A DNA stretch of 60,803 nucleotides, from contig CAVYYW010000018.1 in NCBI GenBank assembly GCA_963772845.1, positions 1 to 60,803 of the forward strand, read 5' to 3'. Shown in pieces: positions 1 through 9,015 of this stretch. Each line of letters opens with the position of its first letter. Positions within the stretch are counted from its first letter, which is position 1. Source of the DNA: CAVYYW01 sp963772845 (GTDB lineage Bacteria > Bacillota > Bacilli > Bacillales > Sporolactobacillaceae). Made by a program: the position numbers and the translations under genes. The notes under the pieces are model-generated. The model saw only the letters and a list, made by a program, of their open reading frames with translations. It had not been told where the DNA came from and searched no databases.

Positions 1-11
1 ATGAACTGATC

Positions 12-54
12 ACCTTTCTGATGGCTAAATCCATAAGCCATCAGAAAGGTTTTT
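12..54 (+). terminator. Rho-independent terminator of a gene upstream of the window
   Basis: A perfect 15-bp stem (12-26 with 36-50) with a 9-nt loop is followed by TTTTG. It ends a transcript entering from the left edge and separates it from the beta-glucosidase locus. Confidence 0.8.
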
Positions 55-127
55 GTATAGTTTTAACAGAGCCGCGGTCGCGTGCTTTATTTTAAAAAAA
101 ATTCTATTTTATTAAAGGGAGGTTATC

Positions 128-2746
128 ATGACGAACCAAAAACTGAATGCAATCATTGAGCAAATGACATTGGGTGAAAAAATCGGACAGATGATCCAGC
201 TAGCGACACCTTTCTATGAGGGGTCAGGCAGTGAGGGCGAGATTACTGGGCCGATGGCGGAGATGGGCGTATCAGCGGAGAATGTCAGGAATAGTGGTTC
301 GGTATTGGGCGCATCTGGAGCTGCAGAAACGATCAGTATCCAAAAGGAACATTTAAAAACGAACAGATTAGGCATTCCATTATTGTTTATGGCAGATATA
401 GTCCACGGATTTAAAACGATTTTTCCAGTTCCGCTCGCAGCAGGTTGTTCTTGGAGACCTGGAACTCGCTGAAAAAAGTGCTGAAATTGCGGCGAAAGAA
501 GCATCGGTATCGGGTGTGCATGTGACATTCGCGCCCATGGTTGACTTAGTCCGCGATCCTCGGTGGGGAAGAGTCGGATGGAGTCTCCAGGTGAGGATTC
601 TTTTCTGCATTGAGCAAATGACTTTGGATGAAAAAATCGGACAAATGATCCAACTAGCGACACCTTTCTATGAGGGGTCAGGCAGTGAGGGCGAGATTAC
701 TGGGCCGATGGTGGAGATGGGCGTATCAGCGGAGAATGTCAGGAATAGTGGTTCGGTATTGGGCGCATCTGGAGCGGCAGAAACAATCAGTATCCAAAAG
801 GAGCATTTAAAAACGAACCGATTAGGCATTCCATTATTATTTATGGCAGATATTGTCCACGGATTTAAAACGATTTTTCCTGTTCCACTCGCCGCAGGGT
901 GTTCTTGGGACCTGGAGCTCGCTGAAAAAAGTGCTGAAATTGCGGCAAAAGAGGCAGCTGTCTCAGGTGTTCATGTGACATTCGCTCCTATGGTTGACTT
1001 AGTTCGCGATCCTCGGTGGGGAAGAGTGATGGAGTCTCCAGGTGAGGATCCTTTTCTGAACAGCCAGTTTGCCCGTGCTTACGTCCGAGGCTTTCAAGGA
1101 TCGAATCTAAAAGAAGACACGACGCGTGTGGCGGCATGCGTCAAGCACTTTGCGGCATACGGCGCTCCTGAAGGCGGGCGTGATTATAATACGGTGGACA
1201 TGTCGGAAAGACAATTGCGTGAAACCTACCTTCCCGCTTATAAAGCAGCATTGGATGAAAAATGTGAGCTTGTCATGACAGCGTTTAACACCGTCGATGG
1301 AATTCCTGCAACCGGAAATAAGCGGTTGATGAGGAACGTGCTTCGGGATGAATGGCAATTTGATGGCGTCCTGATCTCTGACTGGGGCGCTGTGAAAGAA
1401 TTAATCCCGCATGGTGTTGCTGAAGATGAAAGAGAAGCGGCACTGAAAGCGATTCATGCCGGTTTAGATATTGAAATGATGACGACATGCTATTTAAATC
1501 ATTTAAAAGAGCTTGTTGAAAGCGGAGCAGTTAGTGAAGCGTTAATAGACGAAGCGGTCTTGCGTATTTTAAAATTAAAACAGAAATTAGGCTTATTCGA
1601 CACCCCATATCGCGGGGCTGATGAAGAGCTTTCAGAGAAACTTGTCCTTTGCGATGATCATCGGAAAACTGCACGGGAACTCGCCGCAAAATCATGCGTT
1701 TTATTGAAAAATGAGCATGTACTACCGTTGAAAGCGAAGCAAAAGATCGCACTAGTCGGTCCATTTTCCATGAATGGCGATATTCTAGGACCATGGTCAT
1801 GGCAAGGCTCTAAAGAGAACACATTACAACTTTACGACGCATTAAAAATGAAAATAGGCGAATCAAACCTCTCTGTTTCAAAGGGTTGTGACATCGAAAC
1901 GGGAGAAGAAGATGTGCTCCTGGAAGCGATCAAATCAGCCGAGCAAGCGGATGTGATTGTCTTAGCTCTTGGTGAAGATTCAAATATGAGCGGAGAGGCA
2001 GGGTGCCGGGCCGATATTCGGTTGCCCGAAATACAGCTTCAGTTGGTCAAGCGCATGAAGCAGTTAAATAAACCCATGGTCGCTGTGTTATTTAATGGCC
2101 GCCCTCTCGATTTACACGGTGTCATTGATGAAGCGGACGCGGTTCTGGAAGCCTGGTATCCAGGTACATCAGGGGCAGAGGCGGTGACGGATTTACTATA
2201 TGGTGATGTCAATCCATCAGGACGATTAACCATGTCTTTTCCGTTCTCCGCAGGTCAAATCCCGGTCTATTACAACAATTTTAATACAGGACGGCCAGTA
2301 GGTGCTGCAGATGCACAGGAGCGCTACGTCTCACAGTATTTAGATATACCGAATGAACCTCTTTTCCCATTCGGTTATGGTTTAAGCTATACCCATTATG
2401 AATACAGTGAACCAGAGCTTTCGAGCGATTGTGTTGACCAATGACAAGCCGCTATCGATTTCAGTAAACGTCACGAACACAGGGGAAATCGCAGGAGAAG
2501 AAGTTGTTCAGCTTTACGTTCGAGATCAATCCGGCGAAGTCATTCGCCCCTTGAAAGAATTGAAAGGATTCAAGAAAGTGCTGCTGCAGCCGGGCGAAAC
2601 AAAAAATGTCATCTTTTTCAATATCCGAAGAGCAGCTTCGATACCACCATTCCGACCTGACATTCACAAGTGATCCCGGAACATTTTTTGCCTATGTCGG
2701 GCCAGACAGTCAAAGCGGGGAAGCGGTGGAGTTTAGGTTGGGGTAG
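128..2746 (+). pseudogene. Family 3 glycoside hydrolase (beta-glucosidase), frameshifted, with partial 5' duplication
   Basis: GH3 enzymes release beta-linked glucose or related sugars. The start at 128 follows GGGAGG. The N-terminal barrel contains KHFAAYG and the nucleophile motif ISDWGAV, followed by the alpha/beta sandwich and, near 2440-2740, the fibronectin-III-like C-terminal domain (VQLYVRDQSGEV). The first about 450 bp of the barrel are present twice in tandem (154-607 and 608-1058). Copy A has a +1 shift near 455 and +2 near 575. Further single-base shifts near 2430 and 2612 separate the main frame from the FnIII domain and from the natural end (AVEFRLG, stop 2744-2746). The longest frame, 516-2444, starts inside copy A and begins with about 30 residues read partly out of frame, so 516 is not the native start. 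Whether this is a true pseudogene or partly sequencing error is open; the duplication itself is real structure. Repeat R1 with a terminator follows. Confidence 0.85.
154..1058 (+). repeat. Tandem 454/451-bp duplication within the beta-glucosidase gene
   Basis: Segments 154-607 and 608-1058 both run from ATTGAGCAAATGAC to GAGGAT(T/C)CTTTTCTG. They differ at several percent of positions, and most of the differences I compared are synonymous (for example ACG/ACA, GAA/GAG, TTG/TTA). The pattern fits two formerly functional genes joined by recombination better than a very recent slippage. Confidence 0.85.
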
Positions 2747-2776
2747 GTAGGGAGAAGGGCGGGGAAAAGGGAAGAA

Positions 2777-2846
2777 GGGAAAGTGCCTGTAGGGAAAGTG
2801 CCTGTAAAGGGAAAGTGCCTGTCACGCCCCGGTTTTTGTCGAATGA
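2777..2846 (+). repeat. R repeat copy R1
   Basis: The core GTGCCTGTCACGCCCC...TTGTCGAAT lies at 2815-2844. Two truncated left-end units GGGAAAGTGCCTGT precede it (2777-2790, 2792-2805). It is 30 bp after the GH3 stop and in gene orientation. The downstream tail (TAGCGTA-TCGAAGAAGCGG) and terminator are shared with R2 and R4. Confidence 0.9.
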
Positions 2847-2881
2847 ATAGCGTAGTCGAAGAAGCGGGAGAAATAGAGAAG

Positions 2882-2919
2882 ACCAGCCAGCCGGAAAGTA
2901 TCCGGCTGGCTGGTTTTTT
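2882..2919 (+). terminator. Terminator carried with R1
   Basis: Stem ACCAGCCAGCCGGA / TCCGGCTGGCTGGT with T6. The same hairpin with base changes follows R2 and R4. Confidence 0.85.
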
Positions 2920-3018
2920 AGGGCTTTCGGAATTTGCTATAACTTGGTTCGAAAGTCCACTCAGGATAATTTTCATGGCATGTGAGGTTTGTTGTAGTAA
3001 GACAAGACGTAATGGGCG

Positions 3019-3216
3019 TTAAGTATTCTTTCGACAATCTGGAAGCGTGGACCTTGTGCAGTGAATGATCATAGAATGCGAAGGAAAATTCATGATCCAG
3101 CTGTACATTTTATATTTATAATTTTCTGTCAATAAATCTTTTAGTAAACCTTTTGCTCTAAGCCTACGAATCTCTTTATAGATGCTCAACTTCTTCACTC
3201 CGAGTAAGAAAAACAT
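3019..3216 (-). CDS. Unrecognised 65-residue reading frame
   Basis: I do not recognise this frame. It is basic (VKKLSIYKEIRRLRAKGLLKDLL) and might be a fragment of a helix-turn-helix protein. No convincing ribosome site precedes it. It may be non-coding and lies between the R1 terminator and the 3' end of the symporter gene. Confidence 0.2.
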   Translation of the reverse strand: MFFLLGVKKLSIYKEIRRLRAKGLLKDLLTENYKYKMYSWIMNFPSHSMIIHCTRSTLPDCRKNT

Positions 3217-3324
3217 TCAAAATGGGAACTACTAAAGGAATTTTGAAGCGAAAAGAAAAATATAAGAACCCAACACCCCATTATATTAGTAGGGCAGGTG
3301 GGGTTAAATATACATTAAATCAAT

Positions 3325-4755
3325 TTATAAACTTTTTTCATAAAAAGTTTGATCGGATTTATTTGCTCTTTTTTGTGAATGAATCAGACCGATAAATAAG
3401 CCAATAATCGCTAATCCAACACCCCAAAAGATCTCGTTTATAGAAGTTATTTGGTAGATAACTAGAAGTTTACCCCCAATAGCCCCGATGAAACCCAATA
3501 CACTGCTATATAAACCTGAGCGAGAATTTAATCGACTGAAAAGGAATCCTGCTACAATTGGAATAAATAATGTTGAACCAATAATACCCCAAGCATACGA
3601 AGCAAAAGTTGCAATTGCCGGTAGCGGTTGGAAGGACATTATAAAGGCAACGACAATACATATTATCCCAAAAAAAGAGGTAGCAATACGTGATGATTTG
3701 AGTTCACCTTTATCCGATAGATTTTCCTTAAAGAGGTTTTTATAAATGTCCCTAGCCCAGTAGACTCCAACAACATTTAATATAGAGTCAATTGTTGAAA
3801 GTATGGCCGCCATTAGTGTCACCATAACTACCACTCCAATAGCTGATGGAAGGATGTTTTTTGCTAGGTAAGGAAAGGCATCATTCCCTAAATGTCCAGG
3901 TGCTAAATAATGTGCCCCTATGCCGATAATAACAATGGAGGTATATACAAAGACAGCAAATATTGATCCAAAACCAATCATTTTCCTAGCCACATTTTTT
4001 GTTTTACTCGCAAAAATACGATTTAAATAGTACGGTTCAGAGGCAACACCCAATCCCCAAACTAATACCCAAGCAAAAATTTCTACACCAGACTTTGTAT
4101 TCCCCTGAAGCGCAGTGTTAAAAGGATGAGAGAAAAAGACATGCGATGGGACCTTAACAAGGACAGTAATAATAGTCAGTAATATCCCAATGGTCATGAT
4201 GACAGTTTGCAATGTGTCAGTCCGTGCAACTGCTGTCAAGCCACCCATTACTGTGTATACAAGAAAAACGACACCGATTATCAATATAGCCCAATATTTA
4301 GGTACACCTACGATCGTTTCAACAACGACACCCGCGGCAAACAATTGGGTGATTAAAGTGACTGAATAAGCAACAATAATAGCGACGGCTGAAAAGGCAC
4401 GTAATTGTTTGGATTTATAACGTTGGAAGAGCATTTCAGGTACTGTTTGCGCACCAGATTCATGAACCTTTTTCGCCAAAAGCACGAGGCAAATCAAGCC
4501 CAGCTCGACACCAAATCCTAAAAACACAAGGTAAGACCATCCGTAATTGGAGGCATATCCTACCCCGCCAATTATAGATACTGCTGAAATGAAGGCGCCT
4601 CCAAAGGAACCCCATGCTAAGAAAACATTAAGGTTACGTCCTGCAACTGCATAATCTTCCGTATTTTTTACCCGGCGGTTTGCCCATACTCCAACACCCA
4701 TTATGATGAGGAATTCCAAAATCAACACAATTAAATAACCAAAATTGATGTGCAT
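3325..4755 (-). CDS. Sodium:solute symporter (SSS family)
   Basis: A 476-residue multi-spanning membrane protein of the Na+/solute symporter family, which moves small organic solutes such as carboxylates, amino acids or osmolytes into the cell using the sodium gradient. Hydrophobic helices run the whole length. The family signature appears as MGGLTAVARTDTLQTVIM near residues 165-182, and the length is normal. It is the last gene of a minus-strand group (GntR regulator, nitrilase, DUF2848, small membrane peptide, symporter), which suggests uptake of a substrate that the amidase and DUF2848 protein then hydrolyse. The substrate cannot be read from sequence. Confidence 0.9.
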   Translation of the reverse strand: MHINFGYLIVLILEFLIIMGVGVWANRRVKNTEDYAVAGRNLNVFLAWGSFGGAFISAVSIIGGVGYASNYGWSYLVFLGFGVELGLICLVLLAKKVHESGAQTVPEMLFQRYKSKQLRAFSAVAIIVAYSVTLITQLFAAGVVVETIVGVPKYWAILIIGVVFLVYTVMGGLTAVARTDTLQTVIMTIGILLTIITVLVKVPSHVFFSHPFNTALQGNTKSGVEIFAWVLVWGLGVASEPYYLNRIFASKTKNVARKMIGFGSIFAVFVYTSIVIIGIGAHYLAPGHLGNDAFPYLAKNILPSAIGVVVMVTLMAAILSTIDSILNVVGVYWARDIYKNLFKENLSDKGELKSSRIATSFFGIICIVVAFIMSFQPLPAIATFASYAWGIIGSTLFIPIVAGFLFSRLNSRSGLYSSVLGFIGAIGGKLLVIYQITSINEIFWGVGLAIIGLFIGLIHSQKRANKSDQTFYEKSL

Positions 4756-4779
4756 TTATTTACACCCCCATTATATAAT

Positions 4780-4878
4780 TCATAATTTATCCTTTTGCTT
4801 CCATACACCAAAATTAATGATAAATGGGAAAAAGCCAACGACGATAAAAATAATGGCAACTACCACTGACGAATTCAA
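4780..4878 (-). CDS. Small single-span membrane protein, probable symporter accessory subunit
   Basis: A 32-residue peptide: TTG start at 4878 after a strong GGGGGGTGG ribosome site, one hydrophobic helix (VVVAIIFIVVGFFPFIINFGVW) and a lysine-rich end KQKDKL. It ends 25 bp before the symporter start on the same strand. Very small one-span proteins encoded just upstream of SSS or NSS transporters are a known arrangement; a role as accessory subunit is inferred from position and topology. Confidence 0.55.
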   Translation of the reverse strand: MNSSVVVAIIFIVVGFFPFIINFGVWKQKDKL

Positions 4879-4941
4879 TAGGACCACCCCCCACTATTCG
4901 CATACGATATCAATCTCTACCAGTGATTATTAACATTTGCA

Positions 4942-5630
4942 TTACTCAATTGGATTTGGCAATTCTTTCACTGTATAGCGATGTGTAATAGTTCTCTGCA
5001 GTAATGGATCTTTTAAAATAAACTCGTATGTTTTAGCAAAGGCAACTTTACTTGAGACAATTTTTACTGTTCCAGAGAAAAAGATGGTCCCATTTTGCTC
5101 GATAGCCATTTTAGTGAAATCTTCTTTCCAGTCTGCAGGTGCCATTAAGTCAGCGAATGTACCTTTTTGATATAACTCTTTCTTTCCATTGATCTCAGCC
5201 CAACATTCTAATTCAAGGCGACTCCAATGATCCTTAACCTCATCAAAACGCCATACAACATTTGCAATCACATTAGGTGAGGCTTGTTTGGCCATTGGGA
5301 CGCTAAATGTTTCCAACTTTCTATCCGTGTGATCGCTGCCAACGGTGACATAAAGATTATCGCCGCACCACAAAAGGACATATTCAACTTCTGCGCTTGT
5401 TTCATTGTGTTGGACTTGTATTTCATTTGAGTGAACCGCTAAATAGTTCGACACCGGATAAGTGTCGGCGTTCTATCAGGGGCTGGAACCCCTAAATCAG
5501 CCAATTCATCGATATGTTTTTTTACACCTTCTTGGTCACTGCCAGCGTAACCAGCGTTGAAAACTCTGTTAATGTCTGCCACGATCGTTTCATTTGATCC
5601 CTGCACATTGAATGATAAATTATAAGTCAT
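4942..5630 (-). pseudogene. DUF2848 family protein, single frameshift
   Basis: The first part (start 5630 after GGGAGGATG; MTYNLSFNVQG...) and second part (VSNYLAVHSNEIQVQHNETSAEVEYVLL) form one protein of about 230 residues if one T is restored near 5455 (LYPVSNYLA). DUF2848 proteins resemble the fumarylacetoacetate-hydrolase fold; their reaction is not established to my knowledge. The gene sits between the nitrilase and symporter genes and is likely co-transcribed with them. Both halves look well conserved, so the shift may be a sequencing error. Confidence 0.7.
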
Positions 5631-5836
5631 AACATCCTCCCATAGATATTTATTATTTCAAAATGTCCCCAAATGATAAGCGGCGAATATCGGCGTTGGC
5701 TAGTTTTTACGGTCCTCACGTAGTAAACACCCACGATCGTCCTGAAAACGTCGACGCCTAGATCTTTCAACGCACAGGAAGTACAAGTACCGGCGTTATC
5801 ACAGAACTTGACTATTTTAGCCATTTTGCTTTTCAT
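5627..5836 (-). CDS. Doubtful 69-residue cysteine-containing frame
   Basis: The frame contains FCDNAGTCTSC near its start. It overlaps the DUF2848 start by 4 bp (ATGA), which would suit translational coupling, but no ribosome site precedes it. The stretch between the nitrilase and DUF2848 genes may instead be an eroded gene. I do not recognise it. Confidence 0.2.
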   Translation of the reverse strand: MKSKMAKIVKFCDNAGTCTSCALKDLGVDVFRTIVGVYYVRTVKTSQRRYSPLIIWGHFEIINIYGRML

Positions 5837-5858
5837 TTGTTAATTTTTTGAACACGTT

Positions 5859-6643
5859 CTAATAGAGTTCCAGCTTTCTGCTTGAAAAGACCGGAACTTC
5901 CTTTCTCATCTTATCTACCATTTCAATCGAGAGCTTGAAACTAAAGTTTCTTCTTCTGTTTTGTTTCCTAGGACGTTAACATTTCCCCAGGGATTAACAA
6001 CCATTGATGAACCTCCGAAGTCAACGCCATTGTAGCTGCCAATTCGATTACATGAAACAACAAACATCTGATTTTCAATAGCCCTTGCGATCTGAAGTGC
6101 TTTCCAATGATCAATTCTTGGTGTTGGCCATTCCCCAACGATATGTAGCACCTCGACCCCATCAAGAGCAAGGCTTCTTGCCAGTTCTGGAAAACGGAGA
6201 TCATAACAGATAATAAGGCCCATTTTCACACCATCTAGGGTAAAGGTTTTAGCCTTGGTCTTTCCACCAGTTAAATAAAGAGGTTCATCTAGCATTGGAA
6301 CAAGATGAATTTTGTCATACTGATAAACAAGCTGACCTTTCCTATTAAGGACAAGCGCAGTGTTATATATTCCATCTTCCTTTTTATTCGCTATAGATCC
6401 ACCAATGATATTAACTTGATACCTCTTAGCGAGTTCTTTAAGAAAGGAAAGGCTTGGCTCCCCTGCAACATCAGCCAAAGTTTTGAGTTCAGGCAAAGTA
6501 TAAGCTGTTGTCCACATCTCAGGAAGCACGACAACATCAGGATGTTCATTCCTTGAAACTTCTTGTAACCAATCCGCTACCTTAGCCCTATTTTCCTCGG
6601 CATTGCCAGAAATAATGTCCATTTGATAAATGGCATACTTCAT
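5859..6643 (-). pseudogene. Carbon-nitrogen hydrolase (nitrilase/omega-amidase type), C-terminal frameshift
   Basis: An amidase of the nitrilase superfamily, which hydrolyses C-N bonds of omega-amides or similar. The Glu-Lys-Cys triad is visible: E in VVLPEMW, K in YDKIHLVP, C in LIICYDLRFPE. The open frame stops at 5915, but shifting by one base near 5935 restores the expected tail EMVDKMRKEVPVFSSRKLELY, ending at 5859 (about 262 residues, normal for YafV-type enzymes). The start at 6643 follows GGAGG. It is 19 bp from the GntR gene and probably in the same operon. The catalytic core is intact, so the protein may be functional even if the shift is real. Confidence 0.8.
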
Positions 6644-6661
6644 GTTCTTTGCCTCCTTTCT

Positions 6662-7309
6662 TTATAACGATTTTTCAGTTTCGTCAAGGTGGTGTATTAA
6701 CTTGACCTTTGCCAAATTGGTATTATGTTTTGCCATTGCATCTACAATTTCTTGATGTTCGATAATTACCTCTTCCATTCTCCCTCCCTTAAGTAATGCT
6801 TTATGGCCAATTAGTCTTGTTAAGTTGTGCAGTCTAATAAAAGTTTCTTCTATCAGCCTGTAATTGGTAAAACTAAAAATTCGATTATGAAAATTTTGGT
6901 CTAAGTGAATAAACATTATTTCATCTTTTTCTGTTTTCGCTTGTTTTTGAAGCTGTATTATTTCATTAAGTTCAGAAATCCGTTCTTTAGTAACCGCTTT
7001 CATAAATTCGTTCAAAACTGCTGATTCGATTGCTCTTCTTAATAAGAACACTTGTTCAATTTCAATTTTGGTAAAGTCCCTTACTTTCATGCCTTTCCTA
7101 GGAACTGCAATCAATAAATTATCGTGAATTAAATCCTTTACGGCTTCTCTAACAGGTGTTCTAGAAATATCAAGTACCGCTGCTAAGTCAACCTCGGTAT
7201 AATATCGACCAGTTTTTAGTGTGCCGGTCAAAATTGCCTCCTTTAACTGTTTGTATGTAGCTTGGTGGGTAGTTTCCTTTTTTATAGCATTTAGATTAAT
7301 ACTGTCCAT
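6662..7309 (-). CDS. GntR-family regulator, FadR/FCD subgroup
   Basis: About 215 residues from the ATG at 7309 (ribosome site AGAAGGG). The N-terminal winged helix holds YKQLKEAILTGTLKTGRYYTEVDLAAVLDISRTPVREAV, the classic GntR motif. The C-terminal all-helical FCD domain contains metal/ligand-binding histidines (HLDQNFHNRIF, IIEHQEIVDAM). It is the first gene of the group and most likely controls the amidase-symporter genes in response to their substrate. The palindrome ATGTATACAT lies 36 bp upstream of its start, which suggests autoregulation. Confidence 0.9.
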   Translation of the reverse strand: MDSINLNAIKKETTHQATYKQLKEAILTGTLKTGRYYTEVDLAAVLDISRTPVREAVKDLIHDNLLIAVPRKGMKVRDFTKIEIEQVFLLRRAIESAVLNEFMKAVTKERISELNEIIQLQKQAKTEKDEIMFIHLDQNFHNRIFSFTNYRLIEETFIRLHNLTRLIGHKALLKGGRMEEVIIEHQEIVDAMAKHNTNLAKVKLIHHLDETEKSL

Positions 7310-7344
7310 ACGAATAACCCTTCTTTGTGAAAGTTTAGTGTTTA

Positions 7345-7354
7345 ATGTATACAT
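7345..7354. promoter_or_regulatory. Candidate GntR/FCD operator
   Basis: The palindrome ATGTATACAT lies in the leader of the GntR gene. FCD-type regulators commonly bind short palindromes of the TNGTNNNACNA type, which this matches (TGTATACA core). Position and symmetry are the only evidence. Confidence 0.4.
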
Positions 7355-7460
7355 AAAACATTATAGATCATTGAATTAAATTGTCAATATATTCTCACTA
7401 ATTCGCCGCCAAGTTTTCTAATATGGAGGCGAAGGATCCACAGGATCATCCAGGGTTAAC

Positions 7461-7484
7461 CACTGTTCCAGGTTCTTGTCGAAT
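7461..7484 (+). repeat. R repeat remnant R2
   Basis: Only the right half is recognisable (CCAGGTTCTTGTCGAATGAA). The following tail (TAGCGTATTCGAAGAAGCGGG) and terminator match R1 closely, identifying it as a degraded copy. Confidence 0.6.
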
Positions 7485-7523
7485 GAAATAGCGTATTCGA
7501 AGAAGCGGGGGAGAAATAGAGAA

Positions 7524-7562
7524 GACCAGCCAGCCAGTTATAATCCGACTGGCTGGTTTTTT
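7524..7562 (+). terminator. Terminator carried with R2
   Basis: GACCAGCCAGCCAGT...GACTGGCTGGTTTTTT hairpin, homologous to the R1 hairpin. No plus-strand gene directly precedes it, so it seems to have travelled with the repeat. Confidence 0.7.
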
Positions 7563-7672
7563 CATTATTAATCTATAAAAAATTAACTTTCAAAAGTTAA
7601 AATCCAAAGGAAAAGGAAGAGCTGTGTCGAATAATAATTATTATTAATAGTAATTTATTGGGAGAGATTAAA

Positions 7673-7834
7673 ATGACTAGAAGAACAAGAAGCGACTGTA
7701 CAGTGGGGAATTTTGAGAGAAAAGAGGGGCTTCCTCCTGGGACTATTCGAAATCCAGATGGAAGAGATACACGAAGCGATAAATTGATAGGCACTATTAG
7801 AAAAGAAGCTGAAATGAGCACTAATACTTTTTAA
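7673..7834 (+). CDS. Small hydrophilic protein, unknown function
   Basis: A 53-residue frame starting at ATG 7673 after GGGAGAGATTAAA. It is rich in Arg, Asp and Thr (MTRRTRSDCTVGNF..., PPGTIRNPDGRDTRSDK), with one cysteine and no hydrophobic segment. It ends 19 bp before the membrane-protein gene and is probably co-transcribed with it. Not recognised. Confidence 0.45.
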   Translation: MTRRTRSDCTVGNFERKEGLPPGTIRNPDGRDTRSDKLIGTIRKEAEMSTNTF

Positions 7835-7853
7835 CTATTTAAGGGGGATTTTA

Positions 7854-8174
7854 ATGTCAGCATCAAGGATTTTAAAATGGGTAATTGGTGGATTTGAAGC
7901 TATTTTGGGGATTCCAGTCCTAGGAGGAGTTATTATAGTTGGGCTAGCCTGGACACCTCTATTTGTTATGCTTGTTCTACATAATATTTCTTTGGTTTTG
8001 TCGAAGAAAGATGGCGGCGCCTATAATGGGAATATTTTGGGTATTGTTGCGTCATGTATCGGCTGGATCCCATTCGTAGGTATGGTGATGCATATCTTAA
8101 CAGCTATTTTTGTAATGATCGATGCTGCGCGCGCAGACAAAACTTCAGCAAAAAATATTGATATGGCGAGCTGA
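7854..8174 (+). CDS. Hypothetical small membrane protein
   Basis: 106 residues; ATG follows AAGGGGGATTTT. Three hydrophobic stretches are separated by short loops: IGGFEAILGIPVLGGVIIVGLAW, LFVMLVLHNISLVL, and ILGIVASCIGWIPFVGMVMHILTAIFVMI. The C-terminal tail is charged. I recognise no enzymatic or transport motif. It forms a two-gene unit with the preceding 53-residue gene and is closed by its own terminator. Confidence 0.65.
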   Translation: MSASRILKWVIGGFEAILGIPVLGGVIIVGLAWTPLFVMLVLHNISLVLSKKDGGAYNGNILGIVASCIGWIPFVGMVMHILTAIFVMIDAARADKTSAKNIDMAS

Positions 8175-8189
8175 TTTTGCAAAAACATA

Positions 8190-8222
8190 AAAAGACCAAA
8201 CCCACTGGGTCTGGTCTTTTGT
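8190..8222 (+). terminator. Rho-independent terminator
   Basis: AAAGACCAAACCC / GGGTCTGGTCTTTT stem with trailing T residues, directly after the small membrane-protein gene. Confidence 0.75.
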
Positions 8223-8455
8223 TTTTCTTTAAAATGTGATGTGACAGTAAGCGGGCAGTTCACTGAGTGTATAACATTCGCATAATCGGGCCACAGATCA
8301 CTATTTATAAGAGAATTACAGCCAAGTGTAATTTAAAATAAACAGAACGTATGATCTTGTTTTTGTAGCTAACTTTAATGAGGAGTGATAAAATAATTAT
8401 AGCAACTACATAGCAGGGTGGTGGCTGATACTCCCTTTAAAAGGGGGTGATGCCT

Positions 8456-8563
8456 ATGACGACAAATGATATTTTTGCAATTGTATTAGCAGCTCTCACA
8501 TTCGAAGCTGTTTATACAGCAATGATTGTCACTATTGTTGTCGCGATCATAAAAAAGAAATAG
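8456..8563 (+). CDS. Putative holin-like type I toxin peptide
   Basis: A 35-residue peptide: short polar N-terminus (MTTNDIFA), one membrane helix and an IIKKK end, with ribosome site AGGGGGTGATG. This size, topology and leader resemble the small 'holin-like toxin' (Hol_Tox) peptides of Firmicutes, which are normally repressed by an antisense RNA. The leader segment GGGTGGTGGCT (8416-8426) is complementary to AGCCACCCCGC that starts at the stop codon (8562-8572), so the mRNA ends could pair as in other type I toxin mRNAs. A strong terminator follows. The function is inferred; no antisense promoter was proven. Confidence 0.55.
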   Translation: MTTNDIFAIVLAALTFEAVYTAMIVTIVVAIIKKK

Positions 8564-8651
8564 CCACCCCGCTTGCCCAAAGTTAGGTGACTATTTCTAA
8601 AACCATTAAATTTTGGTCAGCCGCTTACTCTGCGGCATGTATGTTGCGACT

Positions 8652-8682
8652 GACTGAGCCTTAGCGCTCAGTCTCTTTTATT
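8652..8682 (+). terminator. Terminator of the toxin mRNA
   Basis: Perfect 8-bp stem GACTGAGC / GCTCAGTC with a 6-nt loop followed by TCTTTTATT. A second small hairpin (GCCGC...GCGGC) lies about 30 bp upstream. Confidence 0.75.
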
Positions 8683-8842
8683 ATATGGTTATTATAAAGG
8701 TTTTATACGATTAGTTCAAGAATTTAGGCGAGCTGTTAAGCTGAAGAGAATGACAGCATATATTTTTGATGAAAACTGTTTTTTGTAGTCTGTCTTTTTT
8801 TCATTCGTTCATCAAAGACTTTCTAGAAAATGGCCTTGCTTA

Positions 8843-8851
8843 TGCTATACT
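8843..8851 (+). promoter_or_regulatory. Candidate extended -10 promoter for the DUF3870 gene
   Basis: TGCTATACT fits the sigma-A extended -10 pattern TGnTATAAT with one change, 165 bp before the start codon. Nothing else is evident in the 450-bp gap between the toxin gene and DUF3870. Confidence 0.35.
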
Positions 8852-9015
8852 TTGAGCTTACTAGGAATTTTATGAATTTTCCTATTGTCTCATTTCGGGA
8901 CTAGTGATATATTTATAGTGTTCCTTTGGAAGCGATTTCATGATACGAGTTTTTGCAGGTTTCCCCCTGTAGAGTCCTCGCATCGTCTGTTATTAATTTG
9001 AAAGGAATCTGCAAA

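Noticed and set aside
516..2444. Native beta-glucosidase starting at 516
   Set aside because: The first about 30 residues come from the wrong frame of the duplicated segment; the true start with ribosome site is at 128.
7853..8174. Holin or bacteriocin role for the small membrane protein
   Set aside because: Three helices without a dual-start or lysis-gene context; nothing supports such a function.
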